A stretch of DNA of 64,000 bases from Streptomyces galbus (GCF_005280195.1 NZ_SZPR01000010.1:216967-280966), one strand, 5' to 3'. Positions 16,665-24,791 are shown, counted from the stretch's first letter. The notes: generated from the letters alone by a model not told the origin. A program made the numbers and translations.

Positions 16665-17954
16665 ATGTCCGACAAGCCCAGCATCGCCGTCGTCGGTGGC
16701 GGCGTCGCCGGTATCTCCGCCGCCTACGCCCTGCGCGAGCACGCCCACATCACCCTGTTCGAGCGCGAGGACCGCCTGGGCGGCCACGCCAACACCGTCG
16801 AGGTCGAGGACGCCGGGCGGGTCCTGGGCATCGACACCGCGTTCGTGGTGTTCAACAAGCCCGCCTACCCGAACCTGGGCGCCTTCTTCGAGGAACTGGG
16901 CGTCGCGCACCAGCAGTTGGTCAGCGGGTTCAACTTCTTCGACCTGGACGGCCGGTTCCAGTACGGCAGCGACGAGCTGGACCTGCCGGAGGAGGAGATC
17001 CGCGCCCGCTACCCGGAGTACTTCCAGACGATCTGGCACGAGGCCCGGCGCTTCCACGAGGAGGGCCGGCGCGACTTCTTCCGCAAGCGCACCAACCTGC
17101 CGATGGGCGAGTACCTGGACCGGGGCGGTTACAGCCAGGAGTTCCGGTACGGCTACTTCATCCTGCTGTGCAGCGCGGTGTGGTCGGTGCCGGCGGAGCT
17201 GATCTGGGAGATGCCGGCCACCACGGTGATCGCGTTCTTCATGGCGCACGACGAGGGCGGCCTCGGCGGCCGGCGCGTCGACTGGCGCACGGTGACCGGC
17301 GGTTCGGTGTCGTACGTGCGCAAGGCGATCGCCGCGATCGACCCCAAGACCCGGCTGTCGGAGCCGGTCACCTCGATCCGGCAGGAGGCCGACGGCGTCC
17401 TCGTGCGCACCGCCTCCGGCGAGGAGCGCTTCGACTACGCGGTGGCCGCGACGCACGGCGACATCACGCGCGGCCTGCTGGAGAACCCCACCGAGCGGCA
17501 GCGCGCCCTGCTCGCGCCGATCCGCTACAACCGCTCGTCGGTGATCCTGCACACCGACGCCTCCGTGATGCCCGGCGACCGCGACCGCTGGGAGGCGTGG
17601 AACTACGGCAAGGTGACGGTGGACGGGCAGCCGCGCACGTACGTCGCCTACTACATGAACAAGCTGCACGGGTTCACGTCCGACACCGACTACTTCGTGA
17701 CGCTGGACTACCCGCTGGAGGTGCGCGAGGAGACGGTGATCCGCACCTTCCCCTACGAGCACCCGGTCATCGACATGACGCTGCGGGAGGCGCAGCGGAC
17801 CATCTACCAGGTCAACGAGGGCCCGCGGGTGAAGCTGTGCGGCTCCTACTTCCACTCCAAGCAGCAGTACCACGACCAGATCGGCTCGCACGAGGCCGCG
17901 TTCTCGTCGGGCAAGGAGGCCGCGGCCCAGCTCCTGCGGGAGCTGGGCGCCTGA
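16665..17954 (+). CDS. FAD/NAD-binding oxidoreductase of the amine-oxidase superfamily (COG2907-like)
   Basis: 429 residues; ATG preceded by TAAGGAG at 16653-16659. The N-terminus has a Rossmann dinucleotide site (IAVVGGGVAGISAA, residues 7-20), an acidic strand end (LFERED) and the LGGHANTVEV motif. This family usually sits beside a DUF1365 protein and a cyclopropane-fatty-acid synthase, acting on membrane lipid acyl chains; here those partners are absent and the gene closes the PUFA-type operon. Some amine-oxidase-fold flavoproteins isomerise double bonds of polyunsaturated fatty acids, so a redox or isomerase role on the product is plausible. Exact reaction unknown. Confidence 0.8.
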   Translation: MSDKPSIAVVGGGVAGISAAYALREHAHITLFEREDRLGGHANTVEVEDAGRVLGIDTAFVVFNKPAYPNLGAFFEELGVAHQQLVSGFNFFDLDGRFQYGSDELDLPEEEIRARYPEYFQTIWHEARRFHEEGRRDFFRKRTNLPMGEYLDRGGYSQEFRYGYFILLCSAVWSVPAELIWEMPATTVIAFFMAHDEGGLGGRRVDWRTVTGGSVSYVRKAIAAIDPKTRLSEPVTSIRQEADGVLVRTASGEERFDYAVAATHGDITRGLLENPTERQRALLAPIRYNRSSVILHTDASVMPGDRDRWEAWNYGKVTVDGQPRTYVAYYMNKLHGFTSDTDYFVTLDYPLEVREETVIRTFPYEHPVIDMTLREAQRTIYQVNEGPRVKLCGSYFHSKQQYHDQIGSHEAAFSSGKEAAAQLLRELGA

Positions 17955-17973
17955 GCCGCGGGGCCGGCGGGGG

Positions 17974-18594
17974 TCACTCCGCGGCGTGCCGGCGTGCCGA
18001 CTCGTTCTCCTGGGCCATGCGCCGCAGCGCCATCAGCGCGGGTTCCAGGAGGACGGTCAGCAGCAGGGCGCGCTCGGCGGCCTCCAGCGGGTCCGCCAGG
18101 CCGGTGAGCTGGTCGAGGTCGAGCACGGCGGTCCGCTCCGCGAGGCGGGCGTAGGGCAGCAGCGTGCGCGCGTCGACGGGGACGCCGAGGGAGCGCAGGG
18201 AGGCGAGGGTCTCGGCGAGGGTGGCGCGGGCGGGGGCGGCCTCGTTCACGGCCCAGCCCAGCTCCTTGACCAGGGCGTCGACCTCGGCGGTCTCCGGGGG
18301 GTGCGCGGCGGCCTCGTCGGACAGGCGGACGGCGCCGAGGGCGAGGCCCAGCACCAGGTGGGTGTCGCCGGTGTGCTCGGTGAGGGCGTCGAGCACCTCA
18401 CGGGTGGTGGAGACCGACAGCCCGCGCACCCCGGTCAGTGCGCGGACCAGCCGGAGCCTGCGCAGGTGCTGGTCGTCGTACTCGGCCTGGGTGGCGGCGG
18501 TCTGGCGGCCCGGCGGGAGCAGGCCCTCGCGGAGGTAGTACTTGATCGTCGTCACGGAGACGCCACTGCGGCGGCTCAGTTCGGAGATGCGCAT
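17974..18594 (-). CDS. MerR-family transcriptional regulator
   Basis: 206 residues from the ATG at 18594 (MRISELSRRSGVS), chosen over an upstream in-frame start because the MerR helix-turn-helix normally begins at the N-terminus and a GGAGCC lies about 10 nt upstream. The winged HTH includes TTIKYYLREGLLPPG and a QAEYDDQHLRRLRLV segment. The C-terminal effector domain (about residues 80-206) is not recognised. No metal-binding cysteine pattern is present, so a small-molecule ligand is more likely than a metal. It is divergent from the small protein/exporter pair and probably controls it through the palindrome between them. Confidence 0.87.
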   Translation of the reverse strand: MRISELSRRSGVSVTTIKYYLREGLLPPGRQTAATQAEYDDQHLRRLRLVRALTGVRGLSVSTTREVLDALTEHTGDTHLVLGLALGAVRLSDEAAAHPPETAEVDALVKELGWAVNEAAPARATLAETLASLRSLGVPVDARTLLPYARLAERTAVLDLDQLTGLADPLEAAERALLLTVLLEPALMALRRMAQENESARRHAAE

Positions 18595-18622
18595 CGGATC
18601 GGCTCCGCCCCGCTCTGGAAAC

Positions 18623-18663
18623 TGGATACCTCTACTGTCTAACATAGATAGTGAAGGTATCCA
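18623..18663. promoter_or_regulatory. Extended palindrome, probable MerR operator and divergent promoters
   Basis: TGGATACCT (18623-18631) and AGGTATCCA (18655-18663) are perfect inverted repeats; inner positions continue the dyad, so about 16 of 20 positions pair around a centre at 18643. The central TAACAT (18640-18645, + strand) and TATGTT (complement of 18641-18646) fit TANNNT -10 hexamers for the two divergent units. MerR proteins bind long dyads within promoters, so autoregulation plus control of the exporter is inferred. Confidence 0.7.
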
Positions 18664-18736
18664 ATGGGTCCCCTCGGGTCCCCCACCCTGCCCGACGTCC
18701 GTCGTCCCGCCCTCTCACCCGAAGAAGGCCGCAGCC

Positions 18737-19135
18737 ATGCCCACCCTGCGCTGGACCACCGTCCACACCCCCGCCCCGGACGCCGAGGCGTTCGTCATGG
18801 CGTCCCGGCTGGAGGTCCGCTCCCTCTCCGACGTCCCGCGCTTCTTCGTGAAGTCCCTCGCCTCCTGGAAGCAGGTCTGCAGCGCCCCGGGTGCCTACGG
18901 CGCCTCGCTGATCGCCGAGCCCCTCAAGCGCACCTTCTGGACCCTGTCGGCCTGGCAGGACAAGGACGCGCTCTACACCTACGCCCGCACCGAACCCCAC
19001 AAGTCGATCATGATCGGCCTGCGGCCCACGATGAAGGACTCGGTCTTCACGTTCTGGCAGGTCCCGGCCGCCGAGCTGCCCATCGACTGGTCCGACGCCA
19101 AGCGCCGCCTGGCCGAGCAGGCCGCGAGCGCCTGA
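18737..19135 (+). CDS. Small dimeric alpha/beta-barrel (DUF3291-like) protein
   Basis: 132 residues starting MPTLRWTT; GAAGAAGG at 18721-18728 is a weak ribosome site. The segments FWTLSAWQDKDALYTYART and FTFWQV recall antibiotic-monooxygenase/DUF3291 ferredoxin-like folds that bind or oxidise small hydrophobic molecules. It lies between the MerR operator and the exporter, 35 nt before the latter. An enzymatic role on the exported compound is possible but nothing in the sequence fixes a reaction. Confidence 0.7.
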   Translation: MPTLRWTTVHTPAPDAEAFVMASRLEVRSLSDVPRFFVKSLASWKQVCSAPGAYGASLIAEPLKRTFWTLSAWQDKDALYTYARTEPHKSIMIGLRPTMKDSVFTFWQVPAAELPIDWSDAKRRLAEQAASA

Positions 19136-19170
19136 CCCCCGCCGACGGTTCACCCCCCCTGGAGATCCCC

Positions 19171-20616
19171 ATGACCCTGTCCGAAGAGAGCCCGGTCCTC
19201 GACGCCGACCGGGCCCCGGCCCCGGCTCCCGAGGGCCGCCGCGTGCCGCTGTGGCTCGCGATCGTCGCGTGCAGCGTGCCGATGTTCATGGTCGCGCTCG
19301 ACAACCTCGTCGTCTCCACGGCCCTGCACACCCTCGCCGTCGACCTGAAGGCGAACACGCAGGAACTGCAGTGGTTCGTCAACGCCTACGTCCTCAGCTT
19401 CGCCTGCCTGCTGATGACCGGCGCCGCACTCGGCGACCGGTTCGGCCGGCGCGCGGTCTTCGTGGCGGGCATCGCGGTGTTCACGCTGGCCTCGGTCGGC
19501 TGCGGCCTGTCCGACACCAGCGCCCAGCTCATCACCTTCCGCGCGGTCCAGGGCTTCGGCGCCGCCGCGGTGATGCCGCTGTCGCTGACCCTGCTGTCCC
19601 AGGCCGTGCCCGAGCGGCTGCGCGGCATGGCGCTGGGCGTGTGGTCCGGCGTCAGCGGCCTGGCGGTCGCCATGGGCCCGGTGGTGGGCGGCGCCGTGGT
19701 GGACGGCCTCGACTGGCAGTGGATCTTCTGGATCAACGTGCCGGTGTGCGTCGTCGCCATCCCGCTGGTGCTGTTCGCGCTGCGCGAGAGCTCGCTGCCC
19801 GGCGTGCGGCTCGACCTCGTCGGCATGCTGCTCGCGGCGGCCGGACTGTGCGCGGTGGTGTGGGCCATCGTGCACGGCGAGCCCGACGGCTGGACCTCCG
19901 GCAAGGTGCTCGGCGCGTTCGCCGCGGGCGCGGTCCTGCTGGCCGTGTTCGTCGTCTGGGAGGCCCGCACCGACGAGCCGATGCTGCCGCTGTCGTTCTA
20001 CCGGGTGCGGGCCTTCACCCTCACCAACGTGGTCTCCGCGACCATGTACTTTGGTGTCTTCGGCTCGCTGTTCCTGCTCGCCCAGTACCTGCAGATCGTG
20101 CCGCCGCGCACCCCGCTGGAGGCCGGCGTGCGCACCCTCGCCTGGACGCTGATGCCGATGTTCGTCGCCCCGGTGGCGGGCATGCTCACCGACAAGGTCG
20201 GCGGCGGCCGGCTGATGGCGCTCGGCCTGTTCCTGCAGGGCGTCGGCCTCGGCTGGATCAACCTGGTCGCCGACACCGACACCGCCTACTCCTCGCTGGT
20301 CGGCCCGATGATCGTGGCCGGCATCGGCATGGGCTTCGTCTTCGCGCCGACGGCCGCGGTGGTTCTCGGCTCGGTGGCCAAGGAGCACGCGGGCAAGGCG
20401 TCCGGCGCCAACACCACCGTCCGCGAGATCGGCGGCGCGCTCGGCATCGCCGTGCTGAGCACGGTGTTCGTCGCCCACGGCTCCACCCGGGACCCGCAGC
20501 AGTTCGTGGACGGCCTGCACCCCGCGGTGTGGGTCGGCGTCGCGGTGGTCCTCGCCGGGGCGGTGTGCGCCCTCGGCATCCCGCGCCGGCCGCGGCCGGC
20601 CGACCGACGCTCCTGA
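19171..20616 (+). CDS. DHA2-family (EmrB/QacA-type, 14-TM) MFS exporter
   Basis: 481 residues, ATG with GGAG at 19161-19164. Signatures: motif D1-like region (MVALDNLVVSTAL), GDRFGRR between TM2 and TM3, WSGVSGLAVAMGPVVGG (motif C, typical of antiporters) and WIFWINVPV (DHA2 hallmark). Length and hydrophobic profile fit 14 membrane helices. It should pump a lipophilic drug or toxic metabolite out in exchange for protons, and is probably induced through the adjacent MerR protein. Confidence 0.9.
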   Translation: MTLSEESPVLDADRAPAPAPEGRRVPLWLAIVACSVPMFMVALDNLVVSTALHTLAVDLKANTQELQWFVNAYVLSFACLLMTGAALGDRFGRRAVFVAGIAVFTLASVGCGLSDTSAQLITFRAVQGFGAAAVMPLSLTLLSQAVPERLRGMALGVWSGVSGLAVAMGPVVGGAVVDGLDWQWIFWINVPVCVVAIPLVLFALRESSLPGVRLDLVGMLLAAAGLCAVVWAIVHGEPDGWTSGKVLGAFAAGAVLLAVFVVWEARTDEPMLPLSFYRVRAFTLTNVVSATMYFGVFGSLFLLAQYLQIVPPRTPLEAGVRTLAWTLMPMFVAPVAGMLTDKVGGGRLMALGLFLQGVGLGWINLVADTDTAYSSLVGPMIVAGIGMGFVFAPTAAVVLGSVAKEHAGKASGANTTVREIGGALGIAVLSTVFVAHGSTRDPQQFVDGLHPAVWVGVAVVLAGAVCALGIPRRPRPADRRS

Positions 20617-20639
20617 GCCGCGGGGCAGCCGGCGCGAGC

Positions 20640-20670
20640 AGGCCCGTCCGGACCGGCTCCGGGCGGGCCT
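20640..20670 (+). terminator. Hairpin terminator after the exporter
   Basis: AGGCCCGTCCGGA (20640-20652) pairs with TCCGGGCGGGCCT (20658-20670): 13 bp with one G-T pair and a 5-nt loop. There is no clear T tract, as is common in Streptomyces. Confidence 0.7.
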
Positions 20671-20739
20671 TCGCCGTACCCGCACGCCCGGTGGGACGGC
20701 CTCGCGCCAACCCCCTTTCGTCAAACCTTACTTCACCCC

Positions 20740-20768
20740 TTGACGTAAGTGGTCCATACCTTTAGGTT
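20740..20768 (+). promoter_or_regulatory. Sigma70-type promoter with a chitinase/DasR-like box in the spacer
   Basis: TTGACG (20740-20745), 17-nt spacer, TAGGTT (20763-20768) precede the secreted-protein gene. The spacer contains TGGTCCATACCT (20750-20761), one base different from the TGGTCCAGACCT element known in Streptomyces chitinase promoters and related to DasR operators. Binding there would block RNA polymerase. The element was recognised by eye from memory of the consensus. Confidence 0.7.
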
Positions 20769-20807
20769 CACCGGCACCTCCTGATCCCCCACCCCCGAGG
20801 AGAGCTG

Positions 20808-23006
20808 GTGTCCCCCCTCTCACGTCCGCCGCGGACGGGCCGGCGCGCCACCGTCGTCACGGCGGTGCTGGCGACGACCGCCGCGGCCCTGCTGACCGCG
20901 GCCCCGGCCGAGGCCGCGCCCACCGCCCTGCCCACCGGCTGGGCGACGCTGATGAACGCCGCGAGCGGCCGGTGCCTGGACGCCCGCGCGGCCGCGACCG
21001 CCAACGGCACGGCCGTCCAGCAGTACTCCTGCAACGGCACCACCGCCCAGCAGTGGTCGCTGACGGCCACGAGCGACGGCTACGTCCGCCTCGCGAACCA
21101 CAACGACAGCAACCAGGTCGCCGACGTCGCCGACGTGTCCACCGCCGACAACGCCCCGGTCCACCTGTGGAGTTACGGCGGCGGCGCCAACCAGCAGTGG
21201 CTGCCGGTCGACGAGGGCGGCGGCGCCTACCACTTCGTCAACCGCAACAGCGGCAAGTGCCTGGACGACCCGGGCGCCTCCACCGCCGACAGCGTGCAGT
21301 TCGTGCAGTACCCGTGCAACGGCACGGCCGCCCAGCGCTTCCAGGTGGTTCCGGTGACCCAGTCGGCAGGCAACCCCGACCTCGGCCCGAACGTCGTCGT
21401 GTTCGACCCGTCGATGTCCTCCTCGACGATCCAGAGCCGCCTGAACACGATCTTCCAGCAGCAGGAGACCAACCAGTTCGGCTCCCAGCGCTACGCGGTG
21501 ATGTTCAAGCCGGGCGCCTACTCCGCCGACGTCAACGTGGGCTTCTACACCCAGGTGCTGGGCCTCGGCCTGTCCCCCGACGCGGTCACCGTCAACGGCG
21601 CGGTGCACGCCGAGGCCGACTGGTTCCAGGGCAACGCGACGCAGAACTTCTGGCGCGGCGCGGAGAACCTCTCCGTCAACCCGACCGGCGGCAGCGACCG
21701 CTGGGCCGTCTCGCAGGCCGCGGCGTACCGCCGGATGCACCTGCGCGGCAACCTCGCGCTCGACGACAACGGCTGGTCCAGCGGCGGCCTGCTGGCCGAC
21801 AGCAAGGTCGACGGGCGAGTCGACTCCGGCAGCCAGCAGCAGTGGCTGACCCGCAACTCCCAGCTCGGCAGCTGGACGGGCTCCAACTGGAACATGGTCT
21901 TCGTCGGCAGCCAGGGCGTGCCCGGCACGAGCTTCCCCAAGCCCCCGTACACGACGGTCGCCCAGACCCCGGTCAGCCGCGAGAAGCCCTTCCTGTACGT
22001 CGACGGGGACGGCGCCTACCGGGTGTTCGTGCCGTCCGTGCGCACCAACTCCACGGCGACCAGCTGGGCCGGCGGCACGCCCGCGGGCAGCTCCCTGTCC
22101 CTGGACACCTTCTACGTCGTCAAGCCGGGCGCGACCGCGGCGCAGATCGACGCGGCGCTCGCGGCGGGCAAGAACCTGCTGGTCACCCCGGGCGTCTACC
22201 ACCTCGACCAGACGCTGCAGGTCAACCGTGCCGACACCGTCGTCCTCGGTCTGGGCCTCGCCACGTTCGTCCCGGACAACGGCGTCACCGCGCTCAAGGT
22301 CGCCGACGTCGACGGCGTGAAGATCGCCGGGCTGCTCTTCGACGCGGGCACCACCAACTCCGCCACCCTCGTGGAGGTCGGACCGAACGGAGCCGCCGCC
22401 TCGCACGCGGCGAACCCGACCTCGCTGCACGACGTGTACTTCCGCGTCGGCGGCGCCGGCGTGGGCCGGGCCACCACCAGCCTCGTCGTCAACAGCGACA
22501 ACGTCATCGGCGACCACATGTGGATCTGGCGGGCCGACCACGGCAGCGGCGTCGGCTGGACCAGCAACACGGCCGACACCGGACTGGTCGTCAACGGCGA
22601 CGACGTCACCATGTACGGCCTGTTCGTCGAGCACTACCAGAAGTACCAGACCGTGTGGAACGGCAACGGCGGCCGCACGTACTTCTACCAGAACGAGATG
22701 CCCTACGACCCGCCGAACCAGGCGGCCTGGACCAACGGCTCCACCCAGGGCTACGCGGCCTACAAGGTGGCCGACTCGGTGACCTCCCACCAGGCGTACG
22801 GACTGGGCAGTTACTGCTACTTCAACGTCAACCCGTCCGTCGCCGCCGAGCGTGCCATCGAGGCACCGAACAACCCGAACGTGCGGTTCACCAGCATGGT
22901 GACGGTGTCCCTGGGCGGCACCGGCACCATCCGGCACGTCGTCAACGGCACGGGCGGCCCGTCCAACTCCTCGACGAACGTGGCGAACCTGACCTCCTAC
23001 CCGTGA
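20808..23006 (+). CDS. Secreted ricin-B/CBM13-type lectin fused to a beta-helix (pectate-lyase-3/GH55-like) domain
   Basis: 732 residues; GTG with GAGGAGAG at 20797-20804. Signal peptide: Arg-rich start, hydrophobic stretch and an AEA-A cleavage site near residue 37. Residues about 45-185 contain QQW/QRF repeats and SGRCLDARA/SGKCLDDPG, typical of ricin-type carbohydrate-binding trefoils. The rest has repeating short strands (NFWRGAENLSV, TVVLGLGLATF, VKIAGLLFDAG, DVTMYGLFVEHY), as in beta-helix enzymes of the pectate-lyase-3/GH55 superfamily. It likely binds and perhaps hydrolyses a polysaccharide outside the cell. The promoter box suggests control by aminosugar supply. Substrate unknown; catalytic residues not identified. 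Confidence 0.8.
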   Translation: MSPLSRPPRTGRRATVVTAVLATTAAALLTAAPAEAAPTALPTGWATLMNAASGRCLDARAAATANGTAVQQYSCNGTTAQQWSLTATSDGYVRLANHNDSNQVADVADVSTADNAPVHLWSYGGGANQQWLPVDEGGGAYHFVNRNSGKCLDDPGASTADSVQFVQYPCNGTAAQRFQVVPVTQSAGNPDLGPNVVVFDPSMSSSTIQSRLNTIFQQQETNQFGSQRYAVMFKPGAYSADVNVGFYTQVLGLGLSPDAVTVNGAVHAEADWFQGNATQNFWRGAENLSVNPTGGSDRWAVSQAAAYRRMHLRGNLALDDNGWSSGGLLADSKVDGRVDSGSQQQWLTRNSQLGSWTGSNWNMVFVGSQGVPGTSFPKPPYTTVAQTPVSREKPFLYVDGDGAYRVFVPSVRTNSTATSWAGGTPAGSSLSLDTFYVVKPGATAAQIDAALAAGKNLLVTPGVYHLDQTLQVNRADTVVLGLGLATFVPDNGVTALKVADVDGVKIAGLLFDAGTTNSATLVEVGPNGAAASHAANPTSLHDVYFRVGGAGVGRATTSLVVNSDNVIGDHMWIWRADHGSGVGWTSNTADTGLVVNGDDVTMYGLFVEHYQKYQTVWNGNGGRTYFYQNEMPYDPPNQAAWTNGSTQGYAAYKVADSVTSHQAYGLGSYCYFNVNPSVAAERAIEAPNNPNVRFTSMVTVSLGGTGTIRHVVNGTGGPSNSSTNVANLTSYP

Positions 23007-23026
23007 GCGCTCCGCTCACCCCGTGA

Positions 23027-23062
23027 GGAGCCGGCCGCCCCCTGAGCCGGGCGGCCGGCTCC
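23027..23062. terminator. Bidirectional hairpin terminator
   Basis: GGAGCCGGCCGCCC (23027-23040) and GGGCGGCCGGCTCC (23049-23062) form a perfect 14-bp stem with an 8-nt loop between convergent genes, so it can serve both. Confidence 0.85.
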
Positions 23063-23076
23063 CGCCGGGGTCCCGG

Positions 23077-23808
23077 TCAGTCCCCCGGCCGGCGGGCGAG
23101 GAAGACGAACTCCCTGCCCGGCCGGTCCGGGGCGTCGCGCACCTCGTCCAGCACGTAGCCGCACACGGTCAGCGCGGCCTCCACCTCAGCGCGCGTGCGG
23201 AAGCGCAGCGTCGAACGCGAGTGCAGCGTCTCGCCGGTGGCGTGCAGGACGTAAGTGCCGGCGAAGGAGACCAGCGGCGGGCTGACGTCGGTGACCTCCA
23301 CCCAGGTCTCGACGGGGCCGGTGCCGTCGACGTGCACCGTGCGCCGCGTGGCCGCACGCGTCCACCCCTCCCACGCCCTGCGTGCCGGGTCCCGGGTCTC
23401 CAGGACGAGGTGTCCGCCGGGCCGCAGCGCCCTCCGGACGCCGCGCAGGGTGCCCTCCCAGGCCTCCGGCGCGACGATCGCCTGCGCCACGTTGCCGGTC
23501 AGCGTCGCGAGGTCGGCGCCCAGGGCGGGCAGGCCCACCGCGTCACCGTGCACCCACCGCACGCGCCCGGCACCGGCTTTGCGCCGGGCCACGTCGAGGG
23601 AGGCGAGGGCGGGATCGACACCGGTCACGTCCAGACCGCGCTCGGCGAGCAGCAGCGTGAACGTCCCCGTACCGCACCCCACGTCCACCACCCGGCGCGC
23701 GCCCAACTCCCGGGCGATGGCCGCGTAGACGTCCAGGTCCGCCCGGTCGGCCTCGAGCGGGTCGTAGAGCACGGCCAGCCTGGGATCCCCGAACGCGGCG
23801 TCGACCAC
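23077..23808 (-). CDS. Class I SAM-dependent methyltransferase
   Basis: 243 residues from a GTG at 23808. Motif I is VVDVGCGTGTFTLLLAERG (about residues 40-58), followed by an acidic loop VTGVDPA and motif II-like LPALGADLATLTGNVAQ. The C-terminal part has beta strands of the Methyltransf_11/25 type (HLVLETRDPARRAW). The substrate cannot be inferred. It starts about 65 nt from the tRNA-like element and is convergent with the secreted protein. Confidence 0.85.
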   Translation of the reverse strand: MVDAAFGDPRLAVLYDPLEADRADLDVYAAIARELGARRVVDVGCGTGTFTLLLAERGLDVTGVDPALASLDVARRKAGAGRVRWVHGDAVGLPALGADLATLTGNVAQAIVAPEAWEGTLRGVRRALRPGGHLVLETRDPARRAWEGWTRAATRRTVHVDGTGPVETWVEVTDVSPPLVSFAGTYVLHATGETLHSRSTLRFRTRAEVEAALTVCGYVLDEVRDAPDRPGREFVFLARRPGD

Positions 23809-23872
23809 GGGGCGACCCTAGCCGGGGGGCCCGCCGGGGAGAAGACCGCCGATCCCCTATCATCGACGGCAA

Positions 23873-23948
23873 GGCGGGGTCGTAGCACAGAGGTAGTGCG
23901 CCGCGACATCATCTCGGAGGACGCCGGTTCGAATCCGGCCGCCCCGCC
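23873..23948 (+). tRNA. Atypical tRNA-like element
   Basis: A 76-nt cloverleaf-like sequence: GGCGGGG (23873-23879) pairs with CCCCGCC (23942-23948); D arm GCAC/GTGC with loop AGAGGTA; anticodon stem CCGCG/CTCGG with one mismatch; 7-nt loop ACATCAT (23906-23912); 5-nt variable region; T arm GCCGG/CCGGC with the canonical TTCGAAT loop. Oddities: three extra bases (TCG) separate the acceptor from the U8-A9 positions, two (CG) follow the T stem, and position 33 is C instead of U, giving a nominal ATC anticodon. No CCA is encoded. It may be a degenerate tRNA, a tRNA with an extended acceptor, or another structured RNA. Confidence 0.55.
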
Positions 23949-24017
23949 CCCTTCCGCACCGCGGCAGCCGCGGAAAAGGACGGGAACGGCGGCCCCCCAC
24001 CGTGCTTCCATGGCCCC

Positions 24018-24656
24018 ATGCCCTCCACCGACCGTCTTCTCGCCTTCGCGGCGATGTCCTTCCTGCTGATCGTGGTCCCCGGGCCCAGCGTGCTCTTCGT
24101 GGTCGGCCGCGCCCTCGCCCAGGGCCGCCGCGCCGCGCTGACCACGGTGGCCGGGAACACGCTGGGCGCCTACGTCCTCGTGGTGGCCGTGGCGCTGGGC
24201 GTCGGGTCGCTCGTGGAGCGGTCCGTGCTCGTGTTCACCGCCCTGAAGCTGGCCGGCGCGGCCTACCTCGTCCACCTGGGCGTCCGGGCCTGGCGGCGGC
24301 GCGGGTCGCTGCGGGCGGCGTTCGCCGCCGAGGGGGCCGGACGGGGCCGGCTGCGGACCCTGTGGGAGGGGTTCGCGGTCGGGGTCGCCAACCCCAAGAC
24401 CATCGTGTTCTTCGCGGCGGTGCTGCCGCAGTTCGTCGACCGTGAGCAGGGACACGTGGTGGCCCAGATGCTGCTGCTGGGCCTGGTCTTCAACGCCATC
24501 GCCCTGGCGTCCGACAGCGTGTGGGGCCTGACCGCGGCCACCGCCCGGACCTGGTTCGCCCGCTCCCCGCGCCGCCTGTCCCTGGTCGGCGGAGCCGGCG
24601 GTCTCACGATGATCGGCCTGGGCATCGGGGTGGCGGCGACGGGCCGCACGGACTGA
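24018..24656 (+). CDS. LysE/RhtB-family amino-acid exporter
   Basis: 212 residues, about six hydrophobic segments. The N-terminus has the family signature VPGPSVLFVVGRAL, and the middle has GVANPKTIVFFAAVLPQF, the conserved NPK region of LysE/RhtB exporters. These proteins export amino acids or their derivatives across the cytoplasmic membrane. It stands alone, about 70 nt downstream of the tRNA-like element. Substrate unknown. Confidence 0.9.
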   Translation: MPSTDRLLAFAAMSFLLIVVPGPSVLFVVGRALAQGRRAALTTVAGNTLGAYVLVVAVALGVGSLVERSVLVFTALKLAGAAYLVHLGVRAWRRRGSLRAAFAAEGAGRGRLRTLWEGFAVGVANPKTIVFFAAVLPQFVDREQGHVVAQMLLLGLVFNAIALASDSVWGLTAATARTWFARSPRRLSLVGGAGGLTMIGLGIGVAATGRTD

Positions 24657-24777
24657 ACCCCGGGCCCGCGGGGGCCGATCAGCCCTGAGGTCCCCTCGCC
24701 GCACCGCTCCGGGGAGTCGTCCGGCGGGAGACACGCCACCGGATGGACCTATCCCACGGACGCCCGAAACGCGTGCA

Positions 24778-24791
24778 TATCGTACGGATTA
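24778..24791 (+). promoter_or_regulatory. -10 hexamer for a leaderless transcript
   Basis: TATCGT at 24778-24783 fits TANNNT and ends 7 nt before the ATG at 24791. No Shine-Dalgarno precedes that ATG, so transcription probably starts at the A of the start codon. Confidence 0.5.

Noticed and set aside
18595..18645. Upstream extension of the MerR regulator
   Set aside because: It would add 17 residues before the HTH and run through the operator palindrome; the internal ATG fits the family better.
23873..23948. Calling the tRNA-like element a normal tRNA-Met (CAT visible in the loop region)
   Set aside because: Placing CAT at positions 34-36 destroys the anticodon stem; the best-paired fold gives loop ACATCAT with C at 33.
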